In this document: positions 37,069-44,664 of the stretch, one piece after another
Layout: each line of letters begins with the position of its first letter
How positions within the stretch are numbered: the first letter of the stretch is position 1
Source: Actinokineospora sp. NBRC 105648
Lineage (GTDB): Bacteria > Actinomycetota > Actinomycetes > Mycobacteriales > Pseudonocardiaceae
DNA length: 64,000 nt
Direction: 5' to 3'
Assembly: GCF_030269645.1 (NCBI RefSeq)
Contig: NZ_BSTR01000005.1
Span: 56,503-120,502, forward strand
Translations under genes and position numbers: made by a program
The notes under the pieces: generated by a model
Database searches by the model: none
Told to the model about the DNA's origin: nothing
Seen by the model: only the letters and a program-made list of their open reading frames with translations

Positions 37069-38163
37069 ATGAGCCACCTACCGCAGTCGTACACGCCGGT
37101 AGCGCCGTACGAGACACCACGCCGCGCACGTCGGACCTTCCGCGTGCCGCCCGGATTCCTGCTGCTCATCCCGCTCGTGCTCTTCGCGTTCCTGTTCTTC
37201 GGGGTGTCCTACCTGGTCACCCCGGAGCCCGACGTCGAGGTGCACCCCGAGGTCGGCGCCGTCTCGCTCGACGGCCGCGAGGTCCTGCTGGTGCCCTACG
37301 ACCGGCACGGCGCCCGCGGCATGTTCCAGCTGATGGCCAAGGACATGTTCCAGGTGCGCGTCGCCGCCGCGGACGCGGTCACCGGGGAGGTGCTCTGGGA
37401 CAAGCAGCTCTCCGACGAGTTGATCTGGGAGGCAGACGTACTGGCTGCCGGGACGCGGTACGCCTACCTGGCCACCGACGACGGTCTTATCGTCCTCGAC
37501 CTACGGGACGGATCCATCGTCGCCCGAGGTGACGGAGTGGCCGGGTTGGGCGGGTCGTTCGTCGCCAAGCCCGCGGCCTACGGGTACGACCCCGAGGGGC
37601 GCCGGGTGCTGGCCATGAACGCCGACGGCGCCGTGCTGGAGATCCCGCTGGACTCCACCACCGCCACCCCCGTCGACGAGGCCACCACCGCGAAGTGGGC
37701 GAAGAGCCTGTCGGTCACCCGCTCGAAGTCCACCCCCAGCGCGACGGCGACCAAGGCCGAACTGAGCCCGGGTGCACGGGTGGAGCTGCGGGAACGTCCT
37801 TCCGGGTCGCTCTTGGTGCTGGTGGGCGAGAACGGCCAGGAGACCCCGTTGGGCACCACGGTGTTCCACGGCGCGCACGTGGTGGTGAACGGCAAGGCAG
37901 CCGCCGGAGCGTCCTCCGGATACGTCCTAGTGGAACATTCGCGGTCCGTGAACGACAAAGAGGACGTGCTGAGCGCGATCTCCCTGGACTCCGGCGCCGT
38001 GGTCGGCTCCCTGACCACCGACTCGGCGCCCGAACGCGCGGTGACGCTGCCCAGCGGCGCGACGGTCGTCGCCACCCACGGCCAGGTCGTCGTGGTGGCC
38101 GCCGATGGCAAGATCACCGCGCTGCCCGTCGGGTCCACCGACTTCTTCGGTTCCCCCTCCTAA
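37069..38163 (+). CDS. PA2928-like membrane-anchored beta-propeller protein
   Basis: 364 residues. A cytosolic N-terminus of about 25 residues (MSHLPQSYTPVAPYETPRRARR) precedes one membrane span (PPGFLLLIPLVLFAFLFFGVSYLV). An extracytoplasmic domain with repeating strands follows (VTGEVLWDKQLSDELIWE, RYAYLATDDGLIVLDLRDGS, GRRVLAMNADGAVLEI), as in PQQ/beta-propeller-like PA2928 proteins. Function unknown. ATG 37069 follows GGAGGGAG; an earlier in-frame TTG at 37033 is less likely. It is followed after 30 bp by another membrane gene, probably in one operon. Confidence 0.8.
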   Translation: MSHLPQSYTPVAPYETPRRARRTFRVPPGFLLLIPLVLFAFLFFGVSYLVTPEPDVEVHPEVGAVSLDGREVLLVPYDRHGARGMFQLMAKDMFQVRVAAADAVTGEVLWDKQLSDELIWEADVLAAGTRYAYLATDDGLIVLDLRDGSIVARGDGVAGLGGSFVAKPAAYGYDPEGRRVLAMNADGAVLEIPLDSTTATPVDEATTAKWAKSLSVTRSKSTPSATATKAELSPGARVELRERPSGSLLVLVGENGQETPLGTTVFHGAHVVVNGKAAAGASSGYVLVEHSRSVNDKEDVLSAISLDSGAVVGSLTTDSAPERAVTLPSGATVVATHGQVVVVAADGKITALPVGSTDFFGSPS

Positions 38164-38193
38164 GACACCCCATCATCCCGAAAGGACACGATC

Positions 38194-38973
38194 ATGAAGA
38201 TGATCGCCTGGATCGTCCTGGTCATCGGCCTCGGCCTCACCGCCATGTACGTCAAGACCGGCCTGGCCGCCGAGCACGAGCTGGCCTGGCTCAACGGCTG
38301 GATGGCGGGCCCGATCCTGCTGCTGTTCGTCGCCCCCACCCTCTTCTCGGTCGCCAACAAGCTCGGCGGCGGCCTGGCCGCCCTGCGCGGCGCGGTCCCC
38401 CGCCAGTTCGCAGGCGCGCCGATCGGGATGGGCACCGTCGTCGGCGTCTCCCGGACCGGCCTGAGCGTCAACGACCAGCCGCAGCTGGACATCGTCCTGG
38501 ACGTGGACACCCCCGACGGCCGCTCGTTCCGGGCCACCGCCCGCCAGCTCGTCGACATGACCGAGCTCGCCGCGGTGCGGCCGGGCGCGCTGCTGCCGGT
38601 CCGCTACCTGCCCGACGGCCAGGTCACGCTGGCCATCGACGCCGCCCAGCACGAGCTGCAGGCCGCGCTCGACCAGATCCAGCTGGCCAAGGGCCTGGTC
38701 ACGCCCAAGCAGCTGCACATCGCGCAGAACGGCCTCGACGCCCAGGCGGTCGTGCTGGCGATGGCCCCGACCGGCGAGGTCCGCGGCGACCGGTCGGTCG
38801 TCCGGCTGACCCTGCGGATCACCCGGCCGGACCGGTCGATGTTCGACCTGGTGCAGGAGAAGGCGCTGCCGCCGAGCTCGATCCCGCAGCTGCAGCCCGG
38901 CTCGGCGGTCCGGGTGAAGTACCTGCCGCACGACGAGTCCGAGGTCACGATCCTGACGTCCCTGGTCCCGTGA
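38194..38973 (+). CDS. Membrane protein with two similar beta-rich domains
   Basis: 259 residues. The first 55 hold two hydrophobic segments (MKMIAWIVLVIGLGLTAMYV and WMAGPILLLFVAPTLFS). The remainder contains two similar stretches, GMGTVVGVSRTGLSVNDQPQ to LPVRYLPDG and AMAPTGEVRGDRSVVRLTLR to VRVKYLPHDE, each ending in RYLP/KYLP. This suggests an internal duplication of a beta-barrel-like domain. Such genes frequently follow PA2928-like genes. ATG behind GAAAGGACACG. Function unknown. Confidence 0.8.
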   Translation: MKMIAWIVLVIGLGLTAMYVKTGLAAEHELAWLNGWMAGPILLLFVAPTLFSVANKLGGGLAALRGAVPRQFAGAPIGMGTVVGVSRTGLSVNDQPQLDIVLDVDTPDGRSFRATARQLVDMTELAAVRPGALLPVRYLPDGQVTLAIDAAQHELQAALDQIQLAKGLVTPKQLHIAQNGLDAQAVVLAMAPTGEVRGDRSVVRLTLRITRPDRSMFDLVQEKALPPSSIPQLQPGSAVRVKYLPHDESEVTILTSLVP

Positions 38974-38984
38974 CCGCGCGGTGG

Positions 38985-39013
38985 GCGCCCGCACCCGACC
39001 GGGGTGCGGGCGC
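38985..39013. terminator. Bidirectional terminator hairpin
   Basis: A 12-bp stem (GCGCCCGCACCC and its complement) with a 5-nt loop GACCG. It lies 11 bp after the plus-strand gene stop and directly before the stop of the convergent ParA-like gene at 39016. Confidence 0.75.
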
Positions 39014-39015
39014 TC

Positions 39016-40218
39016 TCACCTGCCCCTGGGCCGCGGCCGGTCGGGGTGGGTGACCAGGCTGTCGAGGTCGAGGTCTTCGACGTCCTCGTAGCGGTCCAGC
39101 CGCGCCCGCAGCTGGACGACGCGCTGCTCTAGGGTGCTGATCTCGGCGGAGATCTGGAGTCGCGGCACGAGCACCTCGAAGCCCACGCCCAGGATCGCCA
39201 GCACAGCGCTGATCACCAGGAGCAGGTAGAACGACAGTGAGAGAGAGGCGGCGGAGAGGGATAGCCACCCGACTGTCACCAGCGGTAGCAGTGTCAACGC
39301 CAGACCGACTTGTCGCCACCGGTCCAGCACCCGCCGCCTGCGGCTCACCAGGCTCTCGGTGACCGCGACCTCGGAGCGCAGCTTGGCCGCGGTCACCTTG
39401 ATCGGCTCGCGCAGCAGCTCCACCCGGGTGTCCGCCCACCGGTCCAGGTCGTCCGCGATCTCCTCACCGATCACCGTGCCCAGCACCCGCATGATCGCCA
39501 CGGTGTGCTCGTTGCCGTACTCCAGGTCCAACGCGAGCGACCGGCGGGCGTAGGCGCGGACCACAGCCGCGTCCCAGGGGATCGGCGGGGCGTAGCGGGC
39601 GATCTCCAGGAACTCGCCGAACGACTTCGCGAACTCGGGGAGCATCTTGTTCAGCACGATCCACGTGCGCGCGTACGCCAGCCCCTCCCCCATCAGGACC
39701 TTCAGCCGTTCCACCCCCGCCGCCGACATCGGGTCGTACTCGCTCACGATCAGCACCCGGTCGGAAACCCGTGGGTCTACCGCGACGCGCGCGTACTCAT
39801 CAGCACCCGCTTGTGCGTCGAGCAGGACCAGGTCGTACTCCGACCGCGCATCCGTTAGCACCTGCCGCAAGCGGTAGGCGTAATCGGCTACCGGGACGTC
39901 CTCGGTGTTCTTACCTACGAAGGTCGCGGGCAGCAGGTCCACGTTCTCGGACAGGGGCACGACGTCCACAGGTAGACCCGAACCCCGGACGGGCAGGGCG
40001 TCGGCGTCGAACAGGCCCTCTGGTTCGACCGCCGCCGTGTCGGCGAAAGCCACTACCTGGGTCAGGTAGAGCAAGGTGAGCCCGTTGGTCGCGGCGTCGG
40101 TGTCGACGATGAGGACGCGCCTGCCCAGCGAGCCGACGAAGGTGGCCAGGCTCGCGGTGAGCATGGTCTTGCCGGATCCGCCCTTCGCGCTGGCGAGGCA
40201 GATGACCCTGGCCCTCAC
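39016..40218 (-). CDS. ParA/MinD-like ATPase with C-terminal membrane hairpin and coiled coil
   Basis: 400 residues. The N-terminal ATPase has the deviant Walker A ASAKGGSGKTMLTASLATF (about 8-26), then VLIVDTDAATNG and YDLVLLDAQAG. From residue 304 two hydrophobic spans follow (VGLALTLLPLVTVGWLSL and FYLLLVISAVLAILGVGFEV), then a short coiled coil (ISTLEQRVVQLRARLDRYE) and an acidic tail. A MinD-like ATPase carrying its own membrane anchor is unusual; bacterial tyrosine kinases place the spans before the ATPase. Its GTG overlaps the stop of the upstream small gene (GTGA). Role unknown; possibly positioning or a signalling/conflict system. Confidence 0.85.
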   Translation of the reverse strand: MRARVICLASAKGGSGKTMLTASLATFVGSLGRRVLIVDTDAATNGLTLLYLTQVVAFADTAAVEPEGLFDADALPVRGSGLPVDVVPLSENVDLLPATFVGKNTEDVPVADYAYRLRQVLTDARSEYDLVLLDAQAGADEYARVAVDPRVSDRVLIVSEYDPMSAAGVERLKVLMGEGLAYARTWIVLNKMLPEFAKSFGEFLEIARYAPPIPWDAAVVRAYARRSLALDLEYGNEHTVAIMRVLGTVIGEEIADDLDRWADTRVELLREPIKVTAAKLRSEVAVTESLVSRRRRVLDRWRQVGLALTLLPLVTVGWLSLSAASLSLSFYLLLVISAVLAILGVGFEVLVPRLQISAEISTLEQRVVQLRARLDRYEDVEDLDLDSLVTHPDRPRPRGR

Positions 40219-40790
40219 TGGTGCTGTCCTTTCCCGCTGTCGGGGAGTCCGGGTACCGATCCCGGTGGTCGGCTGGTCTTGAGCCAGGCGTGCGAGGCGG
40301 CCCGGGTCTGCTCGATCTCCGCCTGGGCGGCGCGCTCGGCGAAGCCGGGCAGCTGGGCCAGCGCCTCGAAGATCTGCGCCATGGCGTCGCGCCCGGGTTT
40401 CGGCCCGAGGCGGGCGATCTCGATCAGGGCCTGCAACCGGATGAGCAGGTTGTTGGTCCGGCTGTGCTCCTGGAGCAGGTAGGTGGTCTGCTCGGCCAGG
40501 TAGTCGGACTTCCCGCAGGGATCCGACATGTACACCATGTAGACCGCGCGGAAGTTCATCGCGATGGTGTCGTTGGCCTGGGTGATCCGGAAGAACGCCT
40601 CCCGCATCTGCGCGGAGTGCGACCGCTCGAACTCGCCGGTGGCCTGCTCCATGACGTCGAGTCGCGCCCGGGTCTTCTTGTCGAAGTCGCCGAGGGTCAT
40701 CGAGTAGGCGTCGTTGACGTCCCGGTACACGTGCCGAACGGACCCGTCGCAGCACTTGTGCTTGGTGACCTTGCTGCGGCCGAAACGCAT
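40215..40790 (-). CDS. Partner of ParA-like ATPase, uncharacterised
   Basis: 191 residues, not recognised. It is predominantly helical. It begins MRFGRSKVTKHKCCDGSVRH with a Cys-Cys pair, has further Cys in MSDPCGKSD, and long helices (KKTRARLDVMEQATGEFERS, FEALAQLPGFAERAAQAEIE). There are no membrane segments. The stop overlaps the GTG of the ATPase gene, so the two proteins are made together and probably interact. ATG 40790; promoter upstream, facing away from the DUF371 gene. Confidence 0.75.
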   Translation of the reverse strand: MRFGRSKVTKHKCCDGSVRHVYRDVNDAYSMTLGDFDKKTRARLDVMEQATGEFERSHSAQMREAFFRITQANDTIAMNFRAVYMVYMSDPCGKSDYLAEQTTYLLQEHSRTNNLLIRLQALIEIARLGPKPGRDAMAQIFEALAQLPGFAERAAQAEIEQTRAASHAWLKTSRPPGSVPGLPDSGKGQHQ

Positions 40791-40960
40791 ACGCCCTCGG
40801 TTCGTCGGGTGATCACGTGCTGCTTACCGACATCGGCGACAAGCCCCGCGCGTTACCGCTATCGGGTCAATCTTGCCTGCTCCCCCCCGGGGACAGTTGG
40901 GGACGGGTAAGCGCGGACGGGCCACTATGCTCGCCTGCGACATCAGCGCGAGGAGGGCGA

Positions 40961-42076
40961 GTGGCGACCGAGCTGCTGCGGTTGCGCTGCCGGGGGCACC
41001 GCGACATCCGCGCGACGCACGCCAAGACGCTGGAGTTCTCCGCAGACGACGCGATCACCGGTCGGGCCACCTGCGTGATCGGCGTCGACACCGCTGTCGT
41101 CGGTGCGCCGCCGGTCGGGCTCGCCGGGTGGTTGCGGATCACGGTCACCGCCGGGGGCGTGTCGGCGACGGTGCGCGCGCTGGCCAACTCCCGGTGGCGG
41201 CCCGGCGGTTCGGGCGTGGTCCGGCGCAGCGGCCTGCGGTTGCCGAACACCCTGGCCACCGACGCCGACCTGGCGGCGGCCGACCTGCCGCGCGAGCTGG
41301 TGGCGGCTATGGCCGACCCGGACGCGGCGGTCGAGGTGCTGATCACCCGCGACGACCGCGACGAGGACCGACTGATCCGCTACCGAGCAGGCCAGGACCA
41401 CGACGACCGGCTCGCCGCCGAGTGCGCCGCGGCCGACGTCGTGCTGGCGGAGGACTCGGCGGCCCGCGCGATCGCCACCGCGCACGGCGCGGTCCTGGGG
41501 AGCCGAGAGGACCTGACGGGCCGGGTGCTCACGGTGTCCACTGTGGATGGGACGAGCTCGGCGGTACGCGCACTGCTGGCCACTCGGCCCGCGGTCGAGG
41601 CCCTAAACCTGCCGTCGGAGCTGGCGGTCGCGGCAGCGGCACCGCACGCCGCGCCCCTCTTGATCGCGACAGGGCTACCGCGCAAGGACGTCCAACGGCT
41701 AGCCACCACGCACGCGGCGTCCCGTGTGGTCTTCGACTGCCCGGCAGGAGAACTGCCGCGCAGGCTAAGCGAACTTGCCCGAGCAGTAGGCACCTCCAGC
41801 GCAAGCGTGCTGCGCGTCGGGGACGAACGCCCAGTCTGGGGACCACTAACGGACATCGCGGAAACGGTTAGCTCCGGCGACGTACTCTGCGCTCTTGACC
41901 CGGTGCAGTCCTCAGCAGACTCTTCGGCACCAGAGGTCGCGCCGTCCGCGCTGCTGTCGGCGCTCCTCGCGCAAGAGGTCTCGGCGACAACTCTCGTGCG
42001 AGCGCTCGCGGAACAACCCGGGTGGTCACGCAAGCAGGCGTACGACTTCGTCCTCGGCCTCAGCCGGAAGGGTTGA
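40961..42076 (+). CDS. DUF371 domain protein with RsmI-like C-terminal part
   Basis: 371 residues. The N-terminal 140 residues (LRCRGHRDIRATHAKTLEFS, GVDTAV, RWRPGGSGVVRRSGLR) match DUF371, a domain best known from archaea. The rest resembles the SAM-dependent tetrapyrrole-methylase fold of RsmI (rRNA small subunit 2'-O-methyltransferase): SAVRALLATRPAVEALNLPS, a middle LPRRLSELARAVG, and the RsmI-type C-terminal EQPGWSRKQAYDFVLGL. Key glycine-rich SAM motifs are not evident, so catalytic activity is doubtful. GTG 40961 follows AGGAGG at 40951. It is convergent with the kamB-like gene, with a 17-bp overlap. Confidence 0.78.
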   Translation: MATELLRLRCRGHRDIRATHAKTLEFSADDAITGRATCVIGVDTAVVGAPPVGLAGWLRITVTAGGVSATVRALANSRWRPGGSGVVRRSGLRLPNTLATDADLAAADLPRELVAAMADPDAAVEVLITRDDRDEDRLIRYRAGQDHDDRLAAECAAADVVLAEDSAARAIATAHGAVLGSREDLTGRVLTVSTVDGTSSAVRALLATRPAVEALNLPSELAVAAAAPHAAPLLIATGLPRKDVQRLATTHAASRVVFDCPAGELPRRLSELARAVGTSSASVLRVGDERPVWGPLTDIAETVSSGDVLCALDPVQSSADSSAPEVAPSALLSALLAQEVSATTLVRALAEQPGWSRKQAYDFVLGLSRKG

Positions 42077-42716
42077 TCACGCCGGTCAGCGCGAGGACGT
42101 CGAGCTGGTCCCGCGAGGAGTTCAGCCGCCGCGTCCACGACGTCGCCAGCGCGGCGATCTCGTCGGCGCCGAGGTAGGCCGCCGCGTCCAGCCGCCAGCC
42201 CGCCGCGGCCAGCGCGGGTCCAAGGTCCTCGACGGCTGACTCGGGCGTCGGCTCCGGGTGCTCGCCGACCTCGGGGACCGGCGGGCGCCAGGCGTGCAGG
42301 TTGAGCGTGATCAGGAAGGCCGCGTCGGGCCCGCAGGCGGCGGCGAGTCCGGCGAGCATCGCCGGGTCCGAGCCGAGCACACCGCGCAACAGGCTGCCCC
42401 ACGGCATCAGGACGTGCAGCTCGGTGATGCCGGTCAGCCCGGCGGGCAGCTGCTCGGCGGGGGCCCACAGGTAGATCAAGTTGGCCAGGCCGCCCTTCTT
42501 GGGGTTGGCCGAGGCCTTGGTCGCGGCCTTGCGCAGGTTGTCCTTGGCCGCGTCGAGCCCGATGACGAGCCGGTCGGGGTGGGCCCGGGCCAGGTGCAGC
42601 GGGTGCTTGCCGTCCCCGGTGCCGACGTCGAGGACCGCGCCCGCGTACTGGGCGCGCAGGTCCGCGAACTCGGTGGGGCCGAGGTCGACGACCTGCTTGC
42701 CGGTGATGCGCCGCAT
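42060..42716 (-). CDS. kamB: KamB-like 16S rRNA (adenine1408-N1)-methyltransferase
   Basis: 218 residues strongly resembling KamB/KamA/NpmA enzymes that methylate A1408 of 16S rRNA and confer resistance to kanamycin/apramycin-type aminoglycosides. Motifs: VLDVGTGDGKHPLHLARAHP (SAM site), LIYLWAPAEQLP, LHVLMPWGSLLRGVLGS, LNLHAWRPPVPEVGEHPEPT, and SWTRRLNSSRDQLDVLALTG with the conserved Trp next to the target base. The length is typical. No aminoglycoside biosynthetic genes are visible nearby. Start ATG 42716; a hairpin lies 30 bp upstream. The family is certain from motifs; actual resistance is inferred. Confidence 0.9.
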   Translation of the reverse strand: MRRITGKQVVDLGPTEFADLRAQYAGAVLDVGTGDGKHPLHLARAHPDRLVIGLDAAKDNLRKAATKASANPKKGGLANLIYLWAPAEQLPAGLTGITELHVLMPWGSLLRGVLGSDPAMLAGLAAACGPDAAFLITLNLHAWRPPVPEVGEHPEPTPESAVEDLGPALAAAGWRLDAAAYLGADEIAALATSWTRRLNSSRDQLDVLALTGVINPSG

Positions 42717-42745
42717 GCGGGCGAGGGTATCGAGCGCGGGCAGGG

Positions 42746-42782
42746 CCGAGCCCCGGTGGCCTCGTGGGCCACCGGGGCTCGG
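42746..42782 (-). terminator. Hairpin between LPG-repeat gene and kamB-like gene
   Basis: A perfect 16-bp stem (CCGAGCCCCGGTGGCC and complement) with a 5-nt loop TCGTG. It lies 154 bp beyond the stop of the LPG-repeat gene and only 30 bp before the kamB start, so it may end the upstream transcript and also shape the kamB leader. Confidence 0.7.
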
Positions 42783-42935
42783 GTGACGATCACCGCCACC
42801 CGATCACGGGCAGGGGCGCTGGTGCGGATCGAACTCCGCCGTGCACCGGACTACTGGGTCACCAGAACCGCTGCGTCGCCGGACTGCGGCGCCACCGGAA
42901 TCCGCTGCGGCACCGGAACCACGGCGCGGGTGGGA

Positions 42936-43817
42936 CTACGGCCTGCCGCCGGGAAGCCCCGGCAGGCTCGGGAGTCCGCCAGGCAGGCTGGGGAGGCCAC
43001 CGGCACCCGGGAGCGACGGCAGGCCCGGGAGGCCCGGCAGCGACGGGAGTCCACCCGGGACGGACGGCAGACCACCGGGCAGGCTCGGCAGACCACCCGG
43101 CAGCGAGGGCAGACCGGGGAGGCCACCGGGCAGTGACGGGAGACCACCCGGCAGGCTCGGCAGACCACCCGGCAGGGACGGCAGGCCAGGCAGCGACGGG
43201 AGTCCGCCCGGCAGCGACGGGAGTCCACCGGGCAGTGACGGGAGTCCAGGCAGCGACGGCAGACCGGGCAGGCCACCCGGCAGCGACGGCAGACCACCCG
43301 GGAGGGACGGCAGACCCGGGAGCCCACCCGGCAGGGACGGCAGACCGGGGAGGCCACCCGGGAGGCCGGGCAGGCCGGGGATCCCGGGGAGGCCCGGCAG
43401 GCCGGGCAGACCCGGGAGGCTGGGGAGGAGGCCGAGGCCGTTCAGGATGTTCTGGACGGCCTGGAGCAGGCTCAGGACCAGGACCGGGTCGATCGGCAGC
43501 GGGACCGGCAGGATCTTGTCGACCTCGCCCGCCTTGGCCGCGGCGGTGTCGACCAGGTCGGCGTTCCCGGTGGTGCGCACCTTGGCCAGGGCCGGGCGCA
43601 GCTTCTCGACGGCCGCGGCGATCGCGTTCTCGTCGTTGCTTGCCGCCGCCGCGTAGAGCTCGGTGTAGGCCGTGTAGAGGTCGGCGGTGTTGCTGGTGGT
43701 GGCCGACTCCGGAGCCGAGGGTTCGGGGGAGGTGGCGGACGCCAGGCCGGCACCGGCCAGGGAAAGCACACCCGCGGCCGCGACGGCGGCCGCGGCACGA
43801 ACGAGGTGACGGTTCAT
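42936..43817 (-). CDS. Secreted leucine-proline-glycine repeat protein
   Basis: 293 residues. A signal peptide ([28 protein letters not shown], cleavage near 28) precedes a helical segment of about 100 residues ([40 protein letters not shown]). About 160 residues of near-perfect [14 protein letters not shown] repeats follow to the C-terminus. It is neither a collagen G-X-Y pattern throughout nor a known adhesin repeat. No sortase motif or anchor is visible, so it is probably released or bound non-covalently to the envelope. Function unknown. ATG 43817, with AGAGGAAACC upstream as ribosome site. Confidence 0.82.
   Translation of the reverse strand: MNRHLVRAAAAVAAAGVLSLAGAGLASATSPEPSAPESATTSNTADLYTAYTELYAAAASNDENAIAAAVEKLRPALAKVRTTGNADLVDTAAAKAGEVDKILPVPLPIDPVLVLSLLQAVQNILNGLGLLPSLPGLPGLPGLPGIPGLPGLPGGLPGLPSLPGGLPGLPSLPGGLPSLPGGLPGLPSLPGLPSLPGGLPSLPGGLPSLPGLPSLPGGLPSLPGGLPSLPGGLPGLPSLPGGLPSLPGGLPSVPGGLPSLPGLPGLPSLPGAGGLPSLPGGLPSLPGLPGGRP
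42950..43430 (-). repeat. 21-30-bp tandem repeats encoding GLPSLPG units
   Basis: About 480 bp built of units such as GGCCTGCCGTCCCTGCCGGGT (minus-strand sense, 21 bp with variants), encoding GLPSLPG and GLPGLPS. Units differ mostly at third positions, so the array is under coding selection but prone to length change. Confidence 0.85.
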
Positions 43818-44163
43818 CTGAGGTTTCCTCTCCGAGGTGGATCGACTACCTGCGTCTCAACGGCTACCAGCTCGCACGGACCGTGACCACACGGCGGCGT
43901 TCGGTCACCGCGGGCCGCTACCCGCTCCGGAGTCGGGGGCGCCTACCTGCCATGACCCCAACGACTGACGACGAGGCCGGCCGTCGAGAGTGCTCGTCAC
44001 CGTGCCGGGCACAGGGCCGTCCGGGTGACCCCGGTCGAACAGCGACTCACTCGTTGGGGTCAATATCGGACGCTGAGCGCGAAATACACCCGACGGGAAT
44101 ACGCCGAAAAGACCGGCGGATCATTCGCCTGCCCGAATTGATCACCGCGGATTCCGCGGCCGG
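43818..44163. other. Intergenic region upstream of LPG-repeat gene
   Basis: 346 bp without a convincing gene. It should hold the promoter of the minus-strand LPG-repeat gene at its left end. The stretch around 44060-44150 is less GC-rich. Nothing else recognised. Confidence 0.4.
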
Positions 44164-44664
44164 TCACCAACTGGAGCGGACCGGCGGTTCCAAGGCGGAG
44201 TTGAGGTCCCGGTAAACCGCGACCAGGTCACGCACGCCGGTCACCAACAACGTCTGCAACGCGGGCCCGAGAGGCGCGGCCACGCGCAAGAGCCTGCCGC
44301 GGTGCAGGCAGTGGTAGTGCGCTCGGACGATCAACGGAGCGGTGCCGACGCTCAAGTACGTCACCCGGCACAGGTCAACGACGACGAACCGCTTCACCGT
44401 CTCCTCGGAGCAGGCGTCCTCGACCTGTTCGCGCCACGGCCGTTCGGTGCTGATGTCGATCCGCCCGGCGGCGCTCACCACGACGGCGGAACGCGTGGTC
44501 CGGGTGCTGACCGCAAGAGGCTCGCGCGGGTTCAGCGGGGGCCTCCCTTGCGCACGCGACGGACGAGAACGAACACCGACGCGGCTCCCCCGCTCGAGTC
44601 GACGGACTATAACTCGATTGTTACCGCACTCCCGCACACCACGCGAGCGCGTGCGCAAGACCAC
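44164..44664 (-). CDS. STAS-domain protein (anti-sigma factor antagonist-like)
   Basis: The C-terminal 110 residues form a STAS domain: SAVVVSAAGRIDISTERPWR, KRFVVVDLCRVTYLSVGTAP (the central Leu-Ser-x-x-x-x motif, with Ser as possible phosphosite), HYHCLHRGRLLRVAAPLGPA and LLVTGVRDLVAVYRDLNSAL. Such proteins bind anti-sigma kinases of the RsbW type. The N-terminal 50 residues in this frame are Arg-rich and unlike the family, so the true start is probably inside, but no good ATG/GTG with a ribosome site was found. No partner kinase is adjacent. Confidence 0.72.
   Translation of the reverse strand: MVLRTRSRGVRECGNNRVIVRRLERGSRVGVRSRPSRAQGRPPLNPREPLAVSTRTTRSAVVVSAAGRIDISTERPWREQVEDACSEETVKRFVVVDLCRVTYLSVGTAPLIVRAHYHCLHRGRLLRVAAPLGPALQTLLVTGVRDLVAVYRDLNSALEPPVRSSW

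Noticed and set aside
42950..43430. Regular short repeats that could suggest a CRISPR array
   Set aside because: Units are contiguous, without unique spacers, and encode a clean protein repeat in frame.
42764..44215. Plus-strand frame rich in [13 protein letters not shown] repeats (collagen-like)
   Set aside because: It is antisense to the secreted LPG-repeat protein. The minus strand has the signal peptide, ribosome site and ordered N-terminal domain.
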